This document shows, in pieces, positions 35,624 through 44,553 of a DNA stretch of 64,000 bases (positions are counted from its first letter, which is position 1; each line of letters opens with the position of its first letter). A model generated the notes under the pieces. The model saw nothing but the letters and a program-made list of their open reading frames with translations. It did not search any database and was not told the DNA's origin. The DNA is taken from NCBI GenBank assembly GCA_947589355.1, contig CANPZC010000006.1:36439-100438 (forward strand), read 5' to 3'. This stretch comes from an uncultured Clostridia bacterium. GTDB taxonomy: Bacteria; Bacillota; Clostridia; Oscillospirales; Ruminococcaceae. Position numbers and translations under genes: made by a program.

Positions 35624-36538
35624 TTACTCTTCTACTTCCGTACTCACTGCGAGGCGTGAGGCGAAACTTTTTAGCTCTTCCATGTTTTTGAACTCTATCT
35701 CCAGCCTTTGCACGCCGCCCTTTTGCTGCTTTACCTTTACCGCTGCACCCGTCAGCTTCTTCATTGCAATTTCAAGCTCGCTGACATAGGGGTCTTTGCT
35801 GACAAAACCCTTTGCCTGCGGCTTTTTCGGCTCTTTGCCCTCGGCTGCCAGCAGTGCTTCAAGCGCGCGGACGGTGAGCTTTTCTTCTTTGGCTTTCTGC
35901 GCCAGTGCGGCACACTTTTCTTTATCTGCGACCCCGGCAAGCACCTTTGCATGACCTACCGAAATATCGCCATTCGACAGCATTTTTTGCACGCTTTCGG
36001 GCAGCTCCAGCAATCTCAGCGCATTTGCGACGACCGAACGCGGCTTTGAGACCCTTTCGGCTATCTGCTCCTGTGTCATTGAAAATTCTTCCGACAGGCG
36101 CTTATAACCCGCGGCTTCTTCGATAGGGTCGAGGCTCTCTCTTTGCAGATTCTCTATAAGCGCTATCTGGGCGGCTTGCAGGTCGTCAAGCTCTCTGACA
36201 ATTGTGGGAACTTCCTTTATCCCTGCTTTCATAGCCGCTCGCCAACGCCGCTCCCCTGCGACTATTTTATAGCTCTCGCCGCTCTTTCTCACCAGTATCG
36301 GCTGCAACATTCCGTGCTGCTGCAATGACTGCGCGAGCTGCTCTATTGCATCTTCGTCAAAATTTGTTCTCGGCTGTTTTCTGTCGGGCTCGATAAGCGA
36401 AGTTCTCAGCATCATTACGCCTTTATCGGCACTTGTATCTTCACTGTTTTCGATATTTTCATCGGCTGCTGTTTCTTCTGCATCGTCGTAAAGTTCCAGC
36501 AGGGCATTAAGACCTTTTCCCAGTTTCTTCTTTTTCAT
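35624..36538 (-). CDS. parB: Chromosome-partitioning protein ParB
   Basis: A 304-residue ParB/Spo0J protein that loads at parS and slides as a CTP-dependent clamp. The N-terminal domain has the CTP/phosphate motif GERRWRAAMKAG and the ALIENLQRESLDPIEEA block. A helix-turn-helix near residues 155-175 (MTQEQIAERVSKPRSVVAN) reads parS. The C-terminal dimerisation domain is present. It starts three bases after the parA stop. No consensus parS site could be found by eye in this window. Confidence 0.95.
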   Translation of the reverse strand: MKKKKLGKGLNALLELYDDAEETAADENIENSEDTSADKGVMMLRTSLIEPDRKQPRTNFDEDAIEQLAQSLQQHGMLQPILVRKSGESYKIVAGERRWRAAMKAGIKEVPTIVRELDDLQAAQIALIENLQRESLDPIEEAAGYKRLSEEFSMTQEQIAERVSKPRSVVANALRLLELPESVQKMLSNGDISVGHAKVLAGVADKEKCAALAQKAKEEKLTVRALEALLAAEGKEPKKPQAKGFVSKDPYVSELEIAMKKLTGAAVKVKQQKGGVQRLEIEFKNMEELKSFASRLAVSTEVEE

Positions 36539-36541
36539 GCG

Positions 36542-37321
36542 CTAATTTCTCACCGTACCTTTTTCCCGTTTAAGAATTTCTTTTGCGAGTTCTTCATAGG
36601 CTTTTGCGCCTTTGGACTTTTTATCGTAATACATTATAGGCATACCGAAACTTGGCGCTTCTGAAATGGCTACGCTGCGCGGTATGACGGTATTGAAAAC
36701 ATCTTTTTTGAAATATTTATCTACTTCCGCTGCCACCTGCTCTGTAAGCTTATATCTGCCGACATACATGGTATACAGTATGCCCTCGACTTTAAGCTCG
36801 GGGTTGCTGCTTTTGCGTATTCTTTTAATGGTATCTATAAGCTCCGACAGACCCTCTAGCGACAAAAATTCACACTGTATAGGTATCAGAGCGGAGTCTG
36901 CGGCGGTCAGAGCATTTACTGTAATAATATCGAGCGACGGTGCGCAGTCTATAAGCACAAAGTCATAGTCATCGCGAACATCGGCAAGCTGCATTTTGAG
37001 AAAACTTGCTCTGTCTTTCTCATCAATTAGCTCTACCGCTGCGCCTGCTAAGTCTTTTGTGGCAGGAATAATACTGATTCCGCGAAACTGCGTTGAAACT
37101 ACAGCTTCAAACGCTTTGCACTGCTCTACCAGAACGTCATAAGAGGTATAGCGTATACTTTTTTTAGAAACGCCGAGGCTGGTGGTGGTATTTCCCTGCG
37201 GATCGAGGTCGATGATAAGCACTTTTTTGCCTTTAAGACCCAGCGCTGCCGCGAGATTTACGACGGTGGTGGTCTTGCCCACGCCGCCTTTCTGGTTTGA
37301 AACGGCGATCACTTTGCCCAA
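36542..37321 (-). CDS. parA: Chromosome-partitioning ATPase ParA/Soj
   Basis: A 259-residue MinD/ParA-type ATPase. The deviant Walker A KGGVGKTTT follows the start, then DLDPQGN (switch region) and DCAPSLDI (Walker B). I prefer the TTG at 37321, which has GAGGTG at the proper distance and yields MGKVIAVSNQKGG, the common ParA start. An in-frame GTG nine bases earlier lies inside the ribosome site. Operon with parB. A divergent promoter region separates it from the phosphonate operon. Confidence 0.95.
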   Translation of the reverse strand: MGKVIAVSNQKGGVGKTTTVVNLAAALGLKGKKVLIIDLDPQGNTTTSLGVSKKSIRYTSYDVLVEQCKAFEAVVSTQFRGISIIPATKDLAGAAVELIDEKDRASFLKMQLADVRDDYDFVLIDCAPSLDIITVNALTAADSALIPIQCEFLSLEGLSELIDTIKRIRKSSNPELKVEGILYTMYVGRYKLTEQVAAEVDKYFKKDVFNTVIPRSVAISEAPSFGMPIMYYDKKSKGAKAYEELAKEILKREKGTVRN

Positions 37322-37435
37322 CTGCCACACCTCTTTTCAAAAATATTTACATTTTATTATACTACATTTTAGTCAAATAGTCAAGAGCGGCGGTACACAA
37401 ATGATGAAAGTATTAAAAAATTATATTGCCGCCTA

Positions 37436-37464
37436 TTGAAAAATACATCTTTATGTGATATACT
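37436..37464 (+). promoter_or_regulatory. Promoter of the phosphonate operon
   Basis: TTGAAA and TATACT with 17-base spacing, 57 bases upstream of the first ATG. The parA start lies in the opposite direction on the other side. Confidence 0.6.
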
Positions 37465-37521
37465 ATAACTTATAATGGTATATTATGCATACTCGAATAA
37501 AAAACAAAGGAGTTTTACAAA

Positions 37522-39540
37522 ATGATCGCATTGATCCTCAATTCGGGGCTTGGCAGCCGCATGGGTGTACTGACTTCGGAACACCCGAAATGCATGACGG
37601 AAATTTCCGGCAAGGAGACTATACTGAGCAGGCAGCTGAAACTTATTTCTGATGCAGGCATTGAAGAAGTAGTTATGACGACGGGCGCGTTTGACGGCGT
37701 TCTGGCAAATTACTGCAAAGAGCTGGATATGCCGGTAAAGATAACGTTCGTTAAAAACCCTGTTTACGACAAGACGAATTACATTTACTCAATATACTGC
37801 GCGCGCGAATATCTGAAAGACAAAGACGTACTGCTGATGCACGGCGACCTTGTTTTTGAAAACTCGGTATTTGACGAAGTTATAGAGAGCGAGAACAGCT
37901 GCATGACGGTAAGCTCGACTTTGCCTTTGCCCGAAAAGGACTTCAAGGCGGTAATAAAGGACGGAAAGATAGAAAAAGTAGGCATTGAGTTTTTCAACGA
38001 TGCATATGCGGCGCAGCCTCTTTACAAGCTTATGAAAGACGACTGGAACAGGTGGCTGGGAGCTATTGAGGCTTACTGCGAGAGCGGCGACGAGGCAAAG
38101 AAAAAGTGCTATGCTGAAAACGCTCTGAACGAGCTGGAGGGCAAAAACATTTATCCTTTGGACTTTACCGACAGGCTGTGCGCTGAGATAGACGACCCGA
38201 GCGATCTGGCGGTGGTATCTTCAAAGCTGAAAGAGATAGAGAACAGAAAAGTTTATATGTGCTTTTCGACCGACATGATACACAGCGGTCACATCTCTAT
38301 AATAAAGAAAGCCGCTCGCCTTGGAAAGCTGACTATAGGCGTACTTTCGGACGAGGCTGTGGCAAGCTACAAGAGGTTCCCGCTTTTGCCGTTTTCGGAA
38401 AGAAAGGCTATGTTTGAAAGCATAAGCGGTGTTCACGATGTTGTGGAGCAGAAGACCCTGAGCTACAGAGAAAATCTTGAAAAGCTGCGCCCCGATTTTG
38501 TTGTACACGGCGACGACTGGACGGAGGGATTTCAAAGACCTATACGCGATGAAGTGACGTCTGTTCTGGCTCAATACGGCGGCAGGCTGGTAGAATTTCC
38601 GTACTCATCGGGCGACAAATTCAAGGAGCTTGAAAAGAGGGCAAGGGCTGATCTTTCTATGCCGGATATGCGCAGGGGCAGGCTGAAAAAGGCTATTGCT
38701 ATGAAAGGCACAATAACTGCGATAGAAGCACACAGCGGACTTACGGGTCTTATTGCGGAGAACACGGTGGTTTATCAGGACGGCGGAGCGAGGCAGTTTG
38801 ACGCTATGTGGATAAGCTCGCTTTGCGACAGCACGGCAAAAGGCAAGCCTGACATTGAGCTGGTTGACATGACCTCGCGTTTCAGGACGATAGACGACAT
38901 TATGGAAGTTACGACGAAGCCGATAATATTTGACGGTGACACGGGCGGACTGACGGAGCATTTTGTATACACTGTAAAAACGCTGGAGCGCATGGGCGTT
39001 TCGATGGTTATTATAGAGGACAAGACGGGTCTGAAAAAGAACAGCCTTTTCGGCACGGAGGTAAAGCAGACTCAGGCAGACATACCCGATTTCTGCGAGA
39101 AGATAAGGGCAGGCAAAAAGGCACAGAAAACGGCTGATTTCATGATATGCGCGAGGATAGAGAGCCTTATTCTGGAAAGAGGCATGGACGACGCTTTGGA
39201 GAGGGCTTTTGCGTTTACCGATGCAGGCGCAGACGCTATTATGATACACAGCAGAAAGAAAGAGCCCGATGAAATATTCAAGTTCGTTGAGCTTTTCCGC
39301 GAGAAAGACAAGACCACGCCGATAGTTGTTGTTCCGACTTCGTTCAACACGGTGACGGAGGAAGAATTCAAGGAGCGCGGTGTAAATGTTGTTATTTACG
39401 CAAATCAGCTGACGAGGACGGGCTTCCCGGCGATGCAGAACGCGGCGAAGATGATACTGGAACATCACAGAGCGAAAGAATGCGACGACATTTGTATGCC
39501 GTTCAAAGAGATAATCACCCTTATACCGGAGGAAAACTGA
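37522..39540 (+). CDS. pepM: Three-domain cytidylyltransferase-cytidylyltransferase-PEP mutase fusion
   Basis: A 672-residue protein. Residues 1-240 are a LicC/PntC-like nucleotidyltransferase (GLGSRMGVLTSEHPK, KTNYIYSIY, HGDLVFE). Residues about 244-375 are a TagD-type cytidylyltransferase with the HSGH motif at 254-257. Residues about 390-672 are phosphoenolpyruvate mutase with the signature EDKTGLKKNS at 499-508 and FDGDTGG. The mutase makes phosphonopyruvate from PEP, the first step of nearly all C-P bond synthesis. Mutase fused to one cytidylyltransferase is known from Bacteroides; the added LicC/PntC-like domain suggests the end product is CMP-activated. AAAGGAG precedes the ATG. First of three tightly spaced genes. 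Confidence 0.92.
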   Translation: MIALILNSGLGSRMGVLTSEHPKCMTEISGKETILSRQLKLISDAGIEEVVMTTGAFDGVLANYCKELDMPVKITFVKNPVYDKTNYIYSIYCAREYLKDKDVLLMHGDLVFENSVFDEVIESENSCMTVSSTLPLPEKDFKAVIKDGKIEKVGIEFFNDAYAAQPLYKLMKDDWNRWLGAIEAYCESGDEAKKKCYAENALNELEGKNIYPLDFTDRLCAEIDDPSDLAVVSSKLKEIENRKVYMCFSTDMIHSGHISIIKKAARLGKLTIGVLSDEAVASYKRFPLLPFSERKAMFESISGVHDVVEQKTLSYRENLEKLRPDFVVHGDDWTEGFQRPIRDEVTSVLAQYGGRLVEFPYSSGDKFKELEKRARADLSMPDMRRGRLKKAIAMKGTITAIEAHSGLTGLIAENTVVYQDGGARQFDAMWISSLCDSTAKGKPDIELVDMTSRFRTIDDIMEVTTKPIIFDGDTGGLTEHFVYTVKTLERMGVSMVIIEDKTGLKKNSLFGTEVKQTQADIPDFCEKIRAGKKAQKTADFMICARIESLILERGMDDALERAFAFTDAGADAIMIHSRKKEPDEIFKFVELFREKDKTTPIVVVPTSFNTVTEEEFKERGVNVVIYANQLTRTGFPAMQNAAKMILEHHRAKECDDICMPFKEIITLIPEEN

Positions 39541-39541
39541 G

Positions 39542-40666
39542 ATGCAGGAGATAATGACCGCCAACGGAAGCTATGAAATACTTGACGGATATTTTACAAG
39601 GCAAAAGCAAAACGGCGTTGAAAAGATACTGCTGGTATGCGACGGGGCTATAGGTTTTCTGAAGATCAACGGATACTTTAGCGCGCTGAAAGAGCGTTTA
39701 GGGATAGATGTAGTGCGGTTTTCTGACTTTAAGCCGAACCCTTTGTATGATTCTGTAGAAAAGGGAGTTGGAATTTTCAATAAAGAAAAATGCTCTCTTA
39801 TAGCGGCGGTGGGCGGCGGAAGCGCTATCGATGTTGCAAAATGCATAAAGCTTTACTGCAAAATGGACAGGGCGGACGGCTGTTACACAGAGCAGGCGAT
39901 AATACCGAATGATGTGCCGCTGTTTGCAGTACCGACGACTGCGGGAACGGGCAGCGAGGCAACAAGGTATGCTGTTATATACAAAGACGGAGAGAAGCAG
40001 TCGGTAACGCACGAAAGCTGCATACCGTCGGCGGTGCTGTTTGATTCAAGCGTGCTGAAAACTTTGCCTATATATCAGAAAAAAGCCACTATGATGGATG
40101 CTTTTTGCCATGCGGTGGAGTCTTGGTGGTCGGTAAATTCTACGGAAGAAAGCAAGCAGTATTCTAAAAGCGCGATAAAGGAGATACTTGACTGCAAGGA
40201 CAGCTATCTTGCAAACGATGACGGCGGCAATGCAAATATGCTGGCGGCTGCGAACACTTCGGGAAAGGCTATTAACATTACGCAGACGACGGCAGGCCAT
40301 GCAATGTGCTACAAGCTGACGAGCCTTTACGGCATAGCGCACGGGCACGCAGCGGCTTTGTGCGTTGAGCGGCTTTTTTGGTACATTACAGAAAACACTG
40401 ACAGATGCATTGACGGCAGGGGTGAAGAATATCTGAAAAACACCCTGTGCGAAATAGCTTCTGCTATGGGGTGCGATACGCCGAAAGAGGCGGCAGAGAA
40501 GTTTTCAAAGCTTGTGAAAGAGTTGGGTCTTGAAAGACCGACAATCAAAAATGGCGAGGAACTAAAGCTTTTAACGCGCTCTGTGAACGCAGAGAGGCTT
40601 AAAAACCACCCGATAAAACTGGACAGCGAAGTTATTGAAATGCTGTACGGAGAGATACTGAAATAA
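39542..40666 (+). CDS. Iron-type alcohol dehydrogenase, probable phosphonoacetaldehyde reductase
   Basis: A 374-residue group III iron-dependent alcohol dehydrogenase. The nucleotide-binding motif is GGGSAIDVAK, then TTAGTGSEAT. Metal ligands are expected in DAFCHAVES, AGHAMCY and HGHAAAL. Between a PEP mutase and a phosphonopyruvate decarboxylase, the obvious substrate is phosphonoacetaldehyde, giving 2-hydroxyethylphosphonate as PhpC does. No aminotransferase is present, so 2-aminoethylphosphonate is less likely. It starts one base after the stop of the fusion gene, with a GGAGG site. Confidence 0.88.
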   Translation: MQEIMTANGSYEILDGYFTRQKQNGVEKILLVCDGAIGFLKINGYFSALKERLGIDVVRFSDFKPNPLYDSVEKGVGIFNKEKCSLIAAVGGGSAIDVAKCIKLYCKMDRADGCYTEQAIIPNDVPLFAVPTTAGTGSEATRYAVIYKDGEKQSVTHESCIPSAVLFDSSVLKTLPIYQKKATMMDAFCHAVESWWSVNSTEESKQYSKSAIKEILDCKDSYLANDDGGNANMLAAANTSGKAINITQTTAGHAMCYKLTSLYGIAHGHAAALCVERLFWYITENTDRCIDGRGEEYLKNTLCEIASAMGCDTPKEAAEKFSKLVKELGLERPTIKNGEELKLLTRSVNAERLKNHPIKLDSEVIEMLYGEILK

Positions 40667-40686
40667 TTACAGACAAGGTGAAAAAA

Positions 40687-41805
40687 ATGAAAGTTGAAAG
40701 TTTGGTAAACATTATAGGCGCGCAGTTTTACACGGGTGTGCCTGACAGTCAGCTGAAAGCGCTGTGCAACTATCTTATAGACACATACGGCATTGACAAG
40801 GAGCACCACATTATTGCTGCGAACGAGGGCAACTGCACGGCTTTGGCGGCAGGGTATCATCTTGCCACGGGAAAAGTGCCTGTGGTATATATGCAGAACA
40901 GCGGAGAGGGCAACATAATAAACCCTGTGGCATCGCTGCTGAACGACAAGGTTTACGCGATACCGATGATATTTATTGTTGGCTGGCGCGGCGAACCCGG
41001 CGTTCATGACGAGCCGCAGCACATATATCAAGGCGAAGTTACGGTAAAGCTGCTAAGCGACATGGACATACGCTCCTCGATAATAAGCGCGGACACGACC
41101 GAGGAGGAGCTGAAAGAGGTCATGGACGGTTTCAGAGAGGAGCTTGCAAAGGGAAAGCAGGTGGCGTTTGTAGTTCGCAAGGGTGCGCTGAAATACGACG
41201 GCAATGTGGTATACAAAAACGAAAACACTATGCTGAGAGAAGAAATTGTGAAGCACATTATACAAATCTCGGGTGACGACCCGATAATTTCTACGACGGG
41301 CAAACTGAGCCGCGAACTTTTTGAGCTGAGAGAGGCTTTCGGTCAGGGGCACGAACATGATTTTCTGACGGTGGGTTCTATGGGGCACGCTTCTTCTATA
41401 GCTCTGGGTGTAGCGCTGAACAAGCCGGATCGTCTGGTATGGTGCATTGATGGTGACGGAGCGGCGCTTATGCACATGGGAAGCATGGCTGTTATAGGCG
41501 CGAACGCTCCCGAAAACATGATACACGTTGTGGTGAACAACTCGGCGCACGAAACGGTTGGCGGTATGCCGACGGTGGCAGGCAGCATTGACATGGTAGG
41601 CATTGCAAAGGCGTGCGGCTACAGGTACGCTGTATGCGTTGACAGTTTTGAGGTTCTTGACAGGGAGCTTGCGGCTGCTAAGGCAAGAAAGCAGCTTTCG
41701 TTCATAGAGGTGAAATGCTCGATAGGGGCGAGGGAAGACCTTGGCAGACCAACGACGACGGCTTTGGAAAACAAGCAGAATTTTATGAGGTTTTTGAATG
41801 GGTGA
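40687..41805 (+). CDS. ppd: Phosphonopyruvate decarboxylase
   Basis: A 372-residue thiamine-diphosphate enzyme that converts phosphonopyruvate to phosphonoacetaldehyde, the irreversible step that pulls the mutase reaction forward. The N-terminal pyrimidine-binding domain contains the conserved Glu in ANEGNCTALAAG and the block YMQNSGEGNIINP. The C-terminal domain has the ThDP motif starting GDGAALMHMGS and ending NNSAHETVGG. I chose the ATG at 40687 because AAGGTG precedes it by six bases; the in-frame GTG at 40678 lies within that site. Confidence 0.93.
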   Translation: MKVESLVNIIGAQFYTGVPDSQLKALCNYLIDTYGIDKEHHIIAANEGNCTALAAGYHLATGKVPVVYMQNSGEGNIINPVASLLNDKVYAIPMIFIVGWRGEPGVHDEPQHIYQGEVTVKLLSDMDIRSSIISADTTEEELKEVMDGFREELAKGKQVAFVVRKGALKYDGNVVYKNENTMLREEIVKHIIQISGDDPIISTTGKLSRELFELREAFGQGHEHDFLTVGSMGHASSIALGVALNKPDRLVWCIDGDGAALMHMGSMAVIGANAPENMIHVVVNNSAHETVGGMPTVAGSIDMVGIAKACGYRYAVCVDSFEVLDRELAAAKARKQLSFIEVKCSIGAREDLGRPTTTALENKQNFMRFLNG

Positions 41806-41836
41806 AGTTTGAGCGCGGACGGAGCAGCCCGCTATC

Positions 41837-42165
41837 AGAGGTTAGAAGTGAGATGTTAGAGGTTAGAAACGATTTTTAAGGCTTTGCTACAGTTTTTCAT
41901 ACCTGCGGTTTACAAGAAGTAAGAGGCAAGAAATTGCTTTTTCATGGTTTAGTATAAATTTTCAAAACGCGTTTCTTGCTTCTTATTTCTTATTATTTGC
42001 CTCTAGTACCCACCTACAGACCACCAAAAAAGAGGTGCTGGCAGAATATTCTTCCAGCGGTGTGGGGGTAGGTGGTGTATTTTTGGTAGTAAGGCGTGAG
42101 AATGGAATATGCAAAGGCGTGGCGGCGTATAGAAAAGATGACTGACAGAATACTCTTCCAGTGGT
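41837..42165. repeat. Composite intergenic repeat with two palindromes
   Basis: Starts with AGAGGTTAGAAGTGAGATGTT and continues through CTGCGGTTTACAAG and AGAGGCAAGAAATTG. Palindromes follow at 42038-42057 (CTGGCAGAATATTCTTCCAG) and 42142-42161 (CTGACAGAATACTCTTCCAG). Outer flanks around the first palindrome are themselves partly complementary (CCCACCTAC against GTAGGTGG). Non-coding. Confidence 0.75.
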
Positions 42166-42239
42166 GTATGGGTAGGCGGCTTTGTTTTGGTAGTAAGGTT
42201 TGAGAATGGAACGTGCAGATTAAACAACTTATCATAAAG

Positions 42240-42270
42240 AAAAAAGACCGAAAAACTTCGGTCTTTTTTC
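42240..42270. terminator. Bidirectional intrinsic terminator
   Basis: AAAAAGACCGAA pairs with TTCGGTCTTTTT, with T-runs on both strands. It can end the jag transcript (minus strand, 24 bases after its stop) and transcription arriving from the phosphonate operon. Confidence 0.85.
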
Positions 42271-42293
42271 TTTGGCTGTTTTTGTTAAATTAG

Positions 42294-43085
42294 TTAAAAC
42301 TCAATTTTTGAATACAAGCCGCTGCCGAGTTCCATGGTATCTTCGGGCTTGGGCTTTTTATAGTCTTTCTCAAAAGATGTAGAAATATCGAGGCTCTTTA
42401 CGGGTCTTTGGTGTCTGCCGCCGTTTCTTCTGCCGCCTCTGCGGTCGTCGCCACGTCTCTCTCTCCTCTCGGTAGAGCTTATGAGCACTTTTCTATAGGG
42501 TTCTTCGCCGACGCTCTTTGAAGTAACGCCCTCTATCTCTGAAACTGTGGCGTGTACGATACGTCTTTCATAGGGATTCATAGGCTCTAAAGCGGAAGTT
42601 CTGCCGTTTTTCTTGACGCTTTCGGCTATCTTCTTTGTAAGCTCTATAAGGTACTGCTTTCTCTTTTCTCTGAAGCCGCAGCTATCGATAGAAATTCTGT
42701 AGTATTCCTTATTTATCTTATTGCAGGCGAGGGAAGCAAGATACTGCAAAGCATCTAAAAGCTCGCCCTTTTTGCCGATAAGCTCTTCAAAACCGTCGGC
42801 GACTATCTCAAACTTTACGCCGTCTTCGCTCTCGTCTGTTTCGATAGTTACGTTTTCAACGCCCATATCGTTTATCATTGCCATTATATAGCCCTTTGCG
42901 ATGTCGGTCTTGGTCTCCTCATAGCCTGCCTTTATTTTAGCATCGCCTTTTGTTTTGCCGAACAGACCTTTTTTGGGTTCTTCGATCACTTCGACTGTGA
43001 TCCTGTCTTCCGGAACGCCGAACTCCTCGGCTGCCATTTGTCTGGCTTCTTCAACTGTTTTTGCGGTAAATTCTTTTGTTACCAT
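42294..43085 (-). CDS. jag: Jag/KhpB RNA-binding protein
   Basis: A 263-residue SpoIIIJ-associated RNA-binding protein. It has a Jag N-terminal domain (residues 1-50, KEFTAKTVEEARQMAAEEFG), a KH domain (about 85-160, ELIGKKGELLDALQYL) and an R3H domain (about 160-225, RTSALEPMNPYERRIVH). A basic tail rich in Arg and Gly (RRERRGDDRRGGRRNGGR) follows. It is downstream of yidC in the conserved origin-proximal operon. Confidence 0.93.
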   Translation of the reverse strand: MVTKEFTAKTVEEARQMAAEEFGVPEDRITVEVIEEPKKGLFGKTKGDAKIKAGYEETKTDIAKGYIMAMINDMGVENVTIETDESEDGVKFEIVADGFEELIGKKGELLDALQYLASLACNKINKEYYRISIDSCGFREKRKQYLIELTKKIAESVKKNGRTSALEPMNPYERRIVHATVSEIEGVTSKSVGEEPYRKVLISSTERRERRGDDRRGGRRNGGRHQRPVKSLDISTSFEKDYKKPKPEDTMELGSGLYSKIEF

Positions 43086-43123
43086 AACTCTTTACACTCC
43101 TTTTCTTATTTAACGGCTTTTCA

Positions 43124-44551
43124 TCAGTCTTCGTAGTATTCGTCGCCGTACTTTTCTGCCATACGTTTTCTTGCTTCGTTGAGTTTCTTTCTTTGCAGCT
43201 CTTTAAGCTCTGCTTTTGAAAGCTCTTTTTTATTCACGGGTTCTTCTTCGCCGTTTTCATCATCATCGTTATCATTACTATTATAATTAAGGCGTTTTGC
43301 TACCTCGGCTGTTGTGCCGTCGGCATTTTGCATCTCAAGCATTCTCTGCATCATGGTCTTGCGCTTTTTATGCTTATTGCTTGCCATTTCTTTGTCTACC
43401 ATTCTGCCTATTCTTTCGGGCGTATAGACGATATTGAGCACTATTATCTGCAAGAGAGAGAATATTCCCGAATATATCCAGTAGATACCTAAGCCCGCAG
43501 GGAAGCCGAACGCTATGAACAGCGAGAACAGAGGCATTACATACATCATCATCTTCATGCCGCCGCCCATTTGCACGGAGGGGTTATTTTTCTTTGTAAA
43601 GTAGTTTGAAACAAAAGTACATACAAGCTGCGTTACAAAGGATATTATAGGTATTAAGATCGTAATATTCTTAACGCTGGGGTACACACCGAGACCGAAG
43701 CCTAAAAGAGTATAGTTAAAGTCTTCAACTTCGGAGACAAGTTTGCTGTCTATCTTCTCAAAAGGCTGTGTGTAGCCGTCTTTTATGATATTTATGACAA
43801 CAAGCTCGGGTCTGGCGCGAAGCTGCTTTGATACCTTACTTTCGTCTATCATATAGCTGTAGAGAGAATTGCTCTCGTCTCTGTACATCATAAGGGCTTC
43901 TACTGCTTTAGTTATCTGCTCTTTGGCGGAATATTTCTTGTCGTCTATTTCCGCTTCTTTGATAGAAGAAGTTGATTTGAAATTATACTCCTTGCCCTCT
44001 TTATCGGTGACTTTGTTTTCGTTGAGGGCATTTATCATAGTATCTTTTTCTTCATCGGAAAGTTCACTATTATTATCCGCATCATACATGGCGACAAGCT
44101 TTTCAAAGTCTATCTCGTTGTCTTTGATATCGTAGCACACAGTATACAGCGAAGAAACGATGTTTGAGGCTCTGTCTATCTTGCCGTTGTCTATATCGTT
44201 CAAAACATAGTATATAGGCTGATACACAACATTTATAAGTGAGAAAAGCACCAGCATAGAGATTATCATGGGCAGGCAGCTGCCGGCAGGGCTCACGCCC
44301 TCTTTGGCATAAAACTCTGCGAGCTTTTGCTGCATTTGCTCGTTATTCTTGCCGTACTTTTTTCTGATCTTCTCTATCTCGGGCTGATACCTTTGCATTT
44401 TTGCTGTGCTTTTCTGCTGCTTTATTTGCAGAGGCAGAAGTATTATCTTTATAAGTATAGTAAACACGAGCAGTGCGAGACCGTAGTCTTTTATCAGCTT
44501 ATAGCAAAGCTCCATAAGTAATCCCAGTGGGATAGCTATCAATCTGAACAT
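43124..44551 (-). CDS. yidC: Membrane protein insertase YidC/Oxa1
   Basis: A 475-residue insertase. Membrane helices near 22-42, 92-115, 295-325 and 345-400 follow the YidC plan. The cytoplasmic hairpin (about 44-85) has QQKSTAKMQRYQPEIEKIRKKYG. The functional Arg of the substrate groove is replaced by Lys35 (ILIKIILLPL). A long outer segment of about 150 residues between the second and third helices contains DADNNSELSDEE (157-168), an EF-hand-like loop. The C-terminal tail is highly charged. It sits three bases after yidD and upstream of jag. Confidence 0.95.
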   Translation of the reverse strand: MFRLIAIPLGLLMELCYKLIKDYGLALLVFTILIKIILLPLQIKQQKSTAKMQRYQPEIEKIRKKYGKNNEQMQQKLAEFYAKEGVSPAGSCLPMIISMLVLFSLINVVYQPIYYVLNDIDNGKIDRASNIVSSLYTVCYDIKDNEIDFEKLVAMYDADNNSELSDEEKDTMINALNENKVTDKEGKEYNFKSTSSIKEAEIDDKKYSAKEQITKAVEALMMYRDESNSLYSYMIDESKVSKQLRARPELVVINIIKDGYTQPFEKIDSKLVSEVEDFNYTLLGFGLGVYPSVKNITILIPIISFVTQLVCTFVSNYFTKKNNPSVQMGGGMKMMMYVMPLFSLFIAFGFPAGLGIYWIYSGIFSLLQIIVLNIVYTPERIGRMVDKEMASNKHKKRKTMMQRMLEMQNADGTTAEVAKRLNYNSNDNDDDENGEEEPVNKKELSKAELKELQRKKLNEARKRMAEKYGDEYYED

Positions 44552-44553
44552 TA

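Noticed and set aside
35624..37330. parS site within or near parA-parB
   Set aside because: I looked for TGTTTCACGTGAAACA or close variants and found none by eye; a pattern search would settle it.
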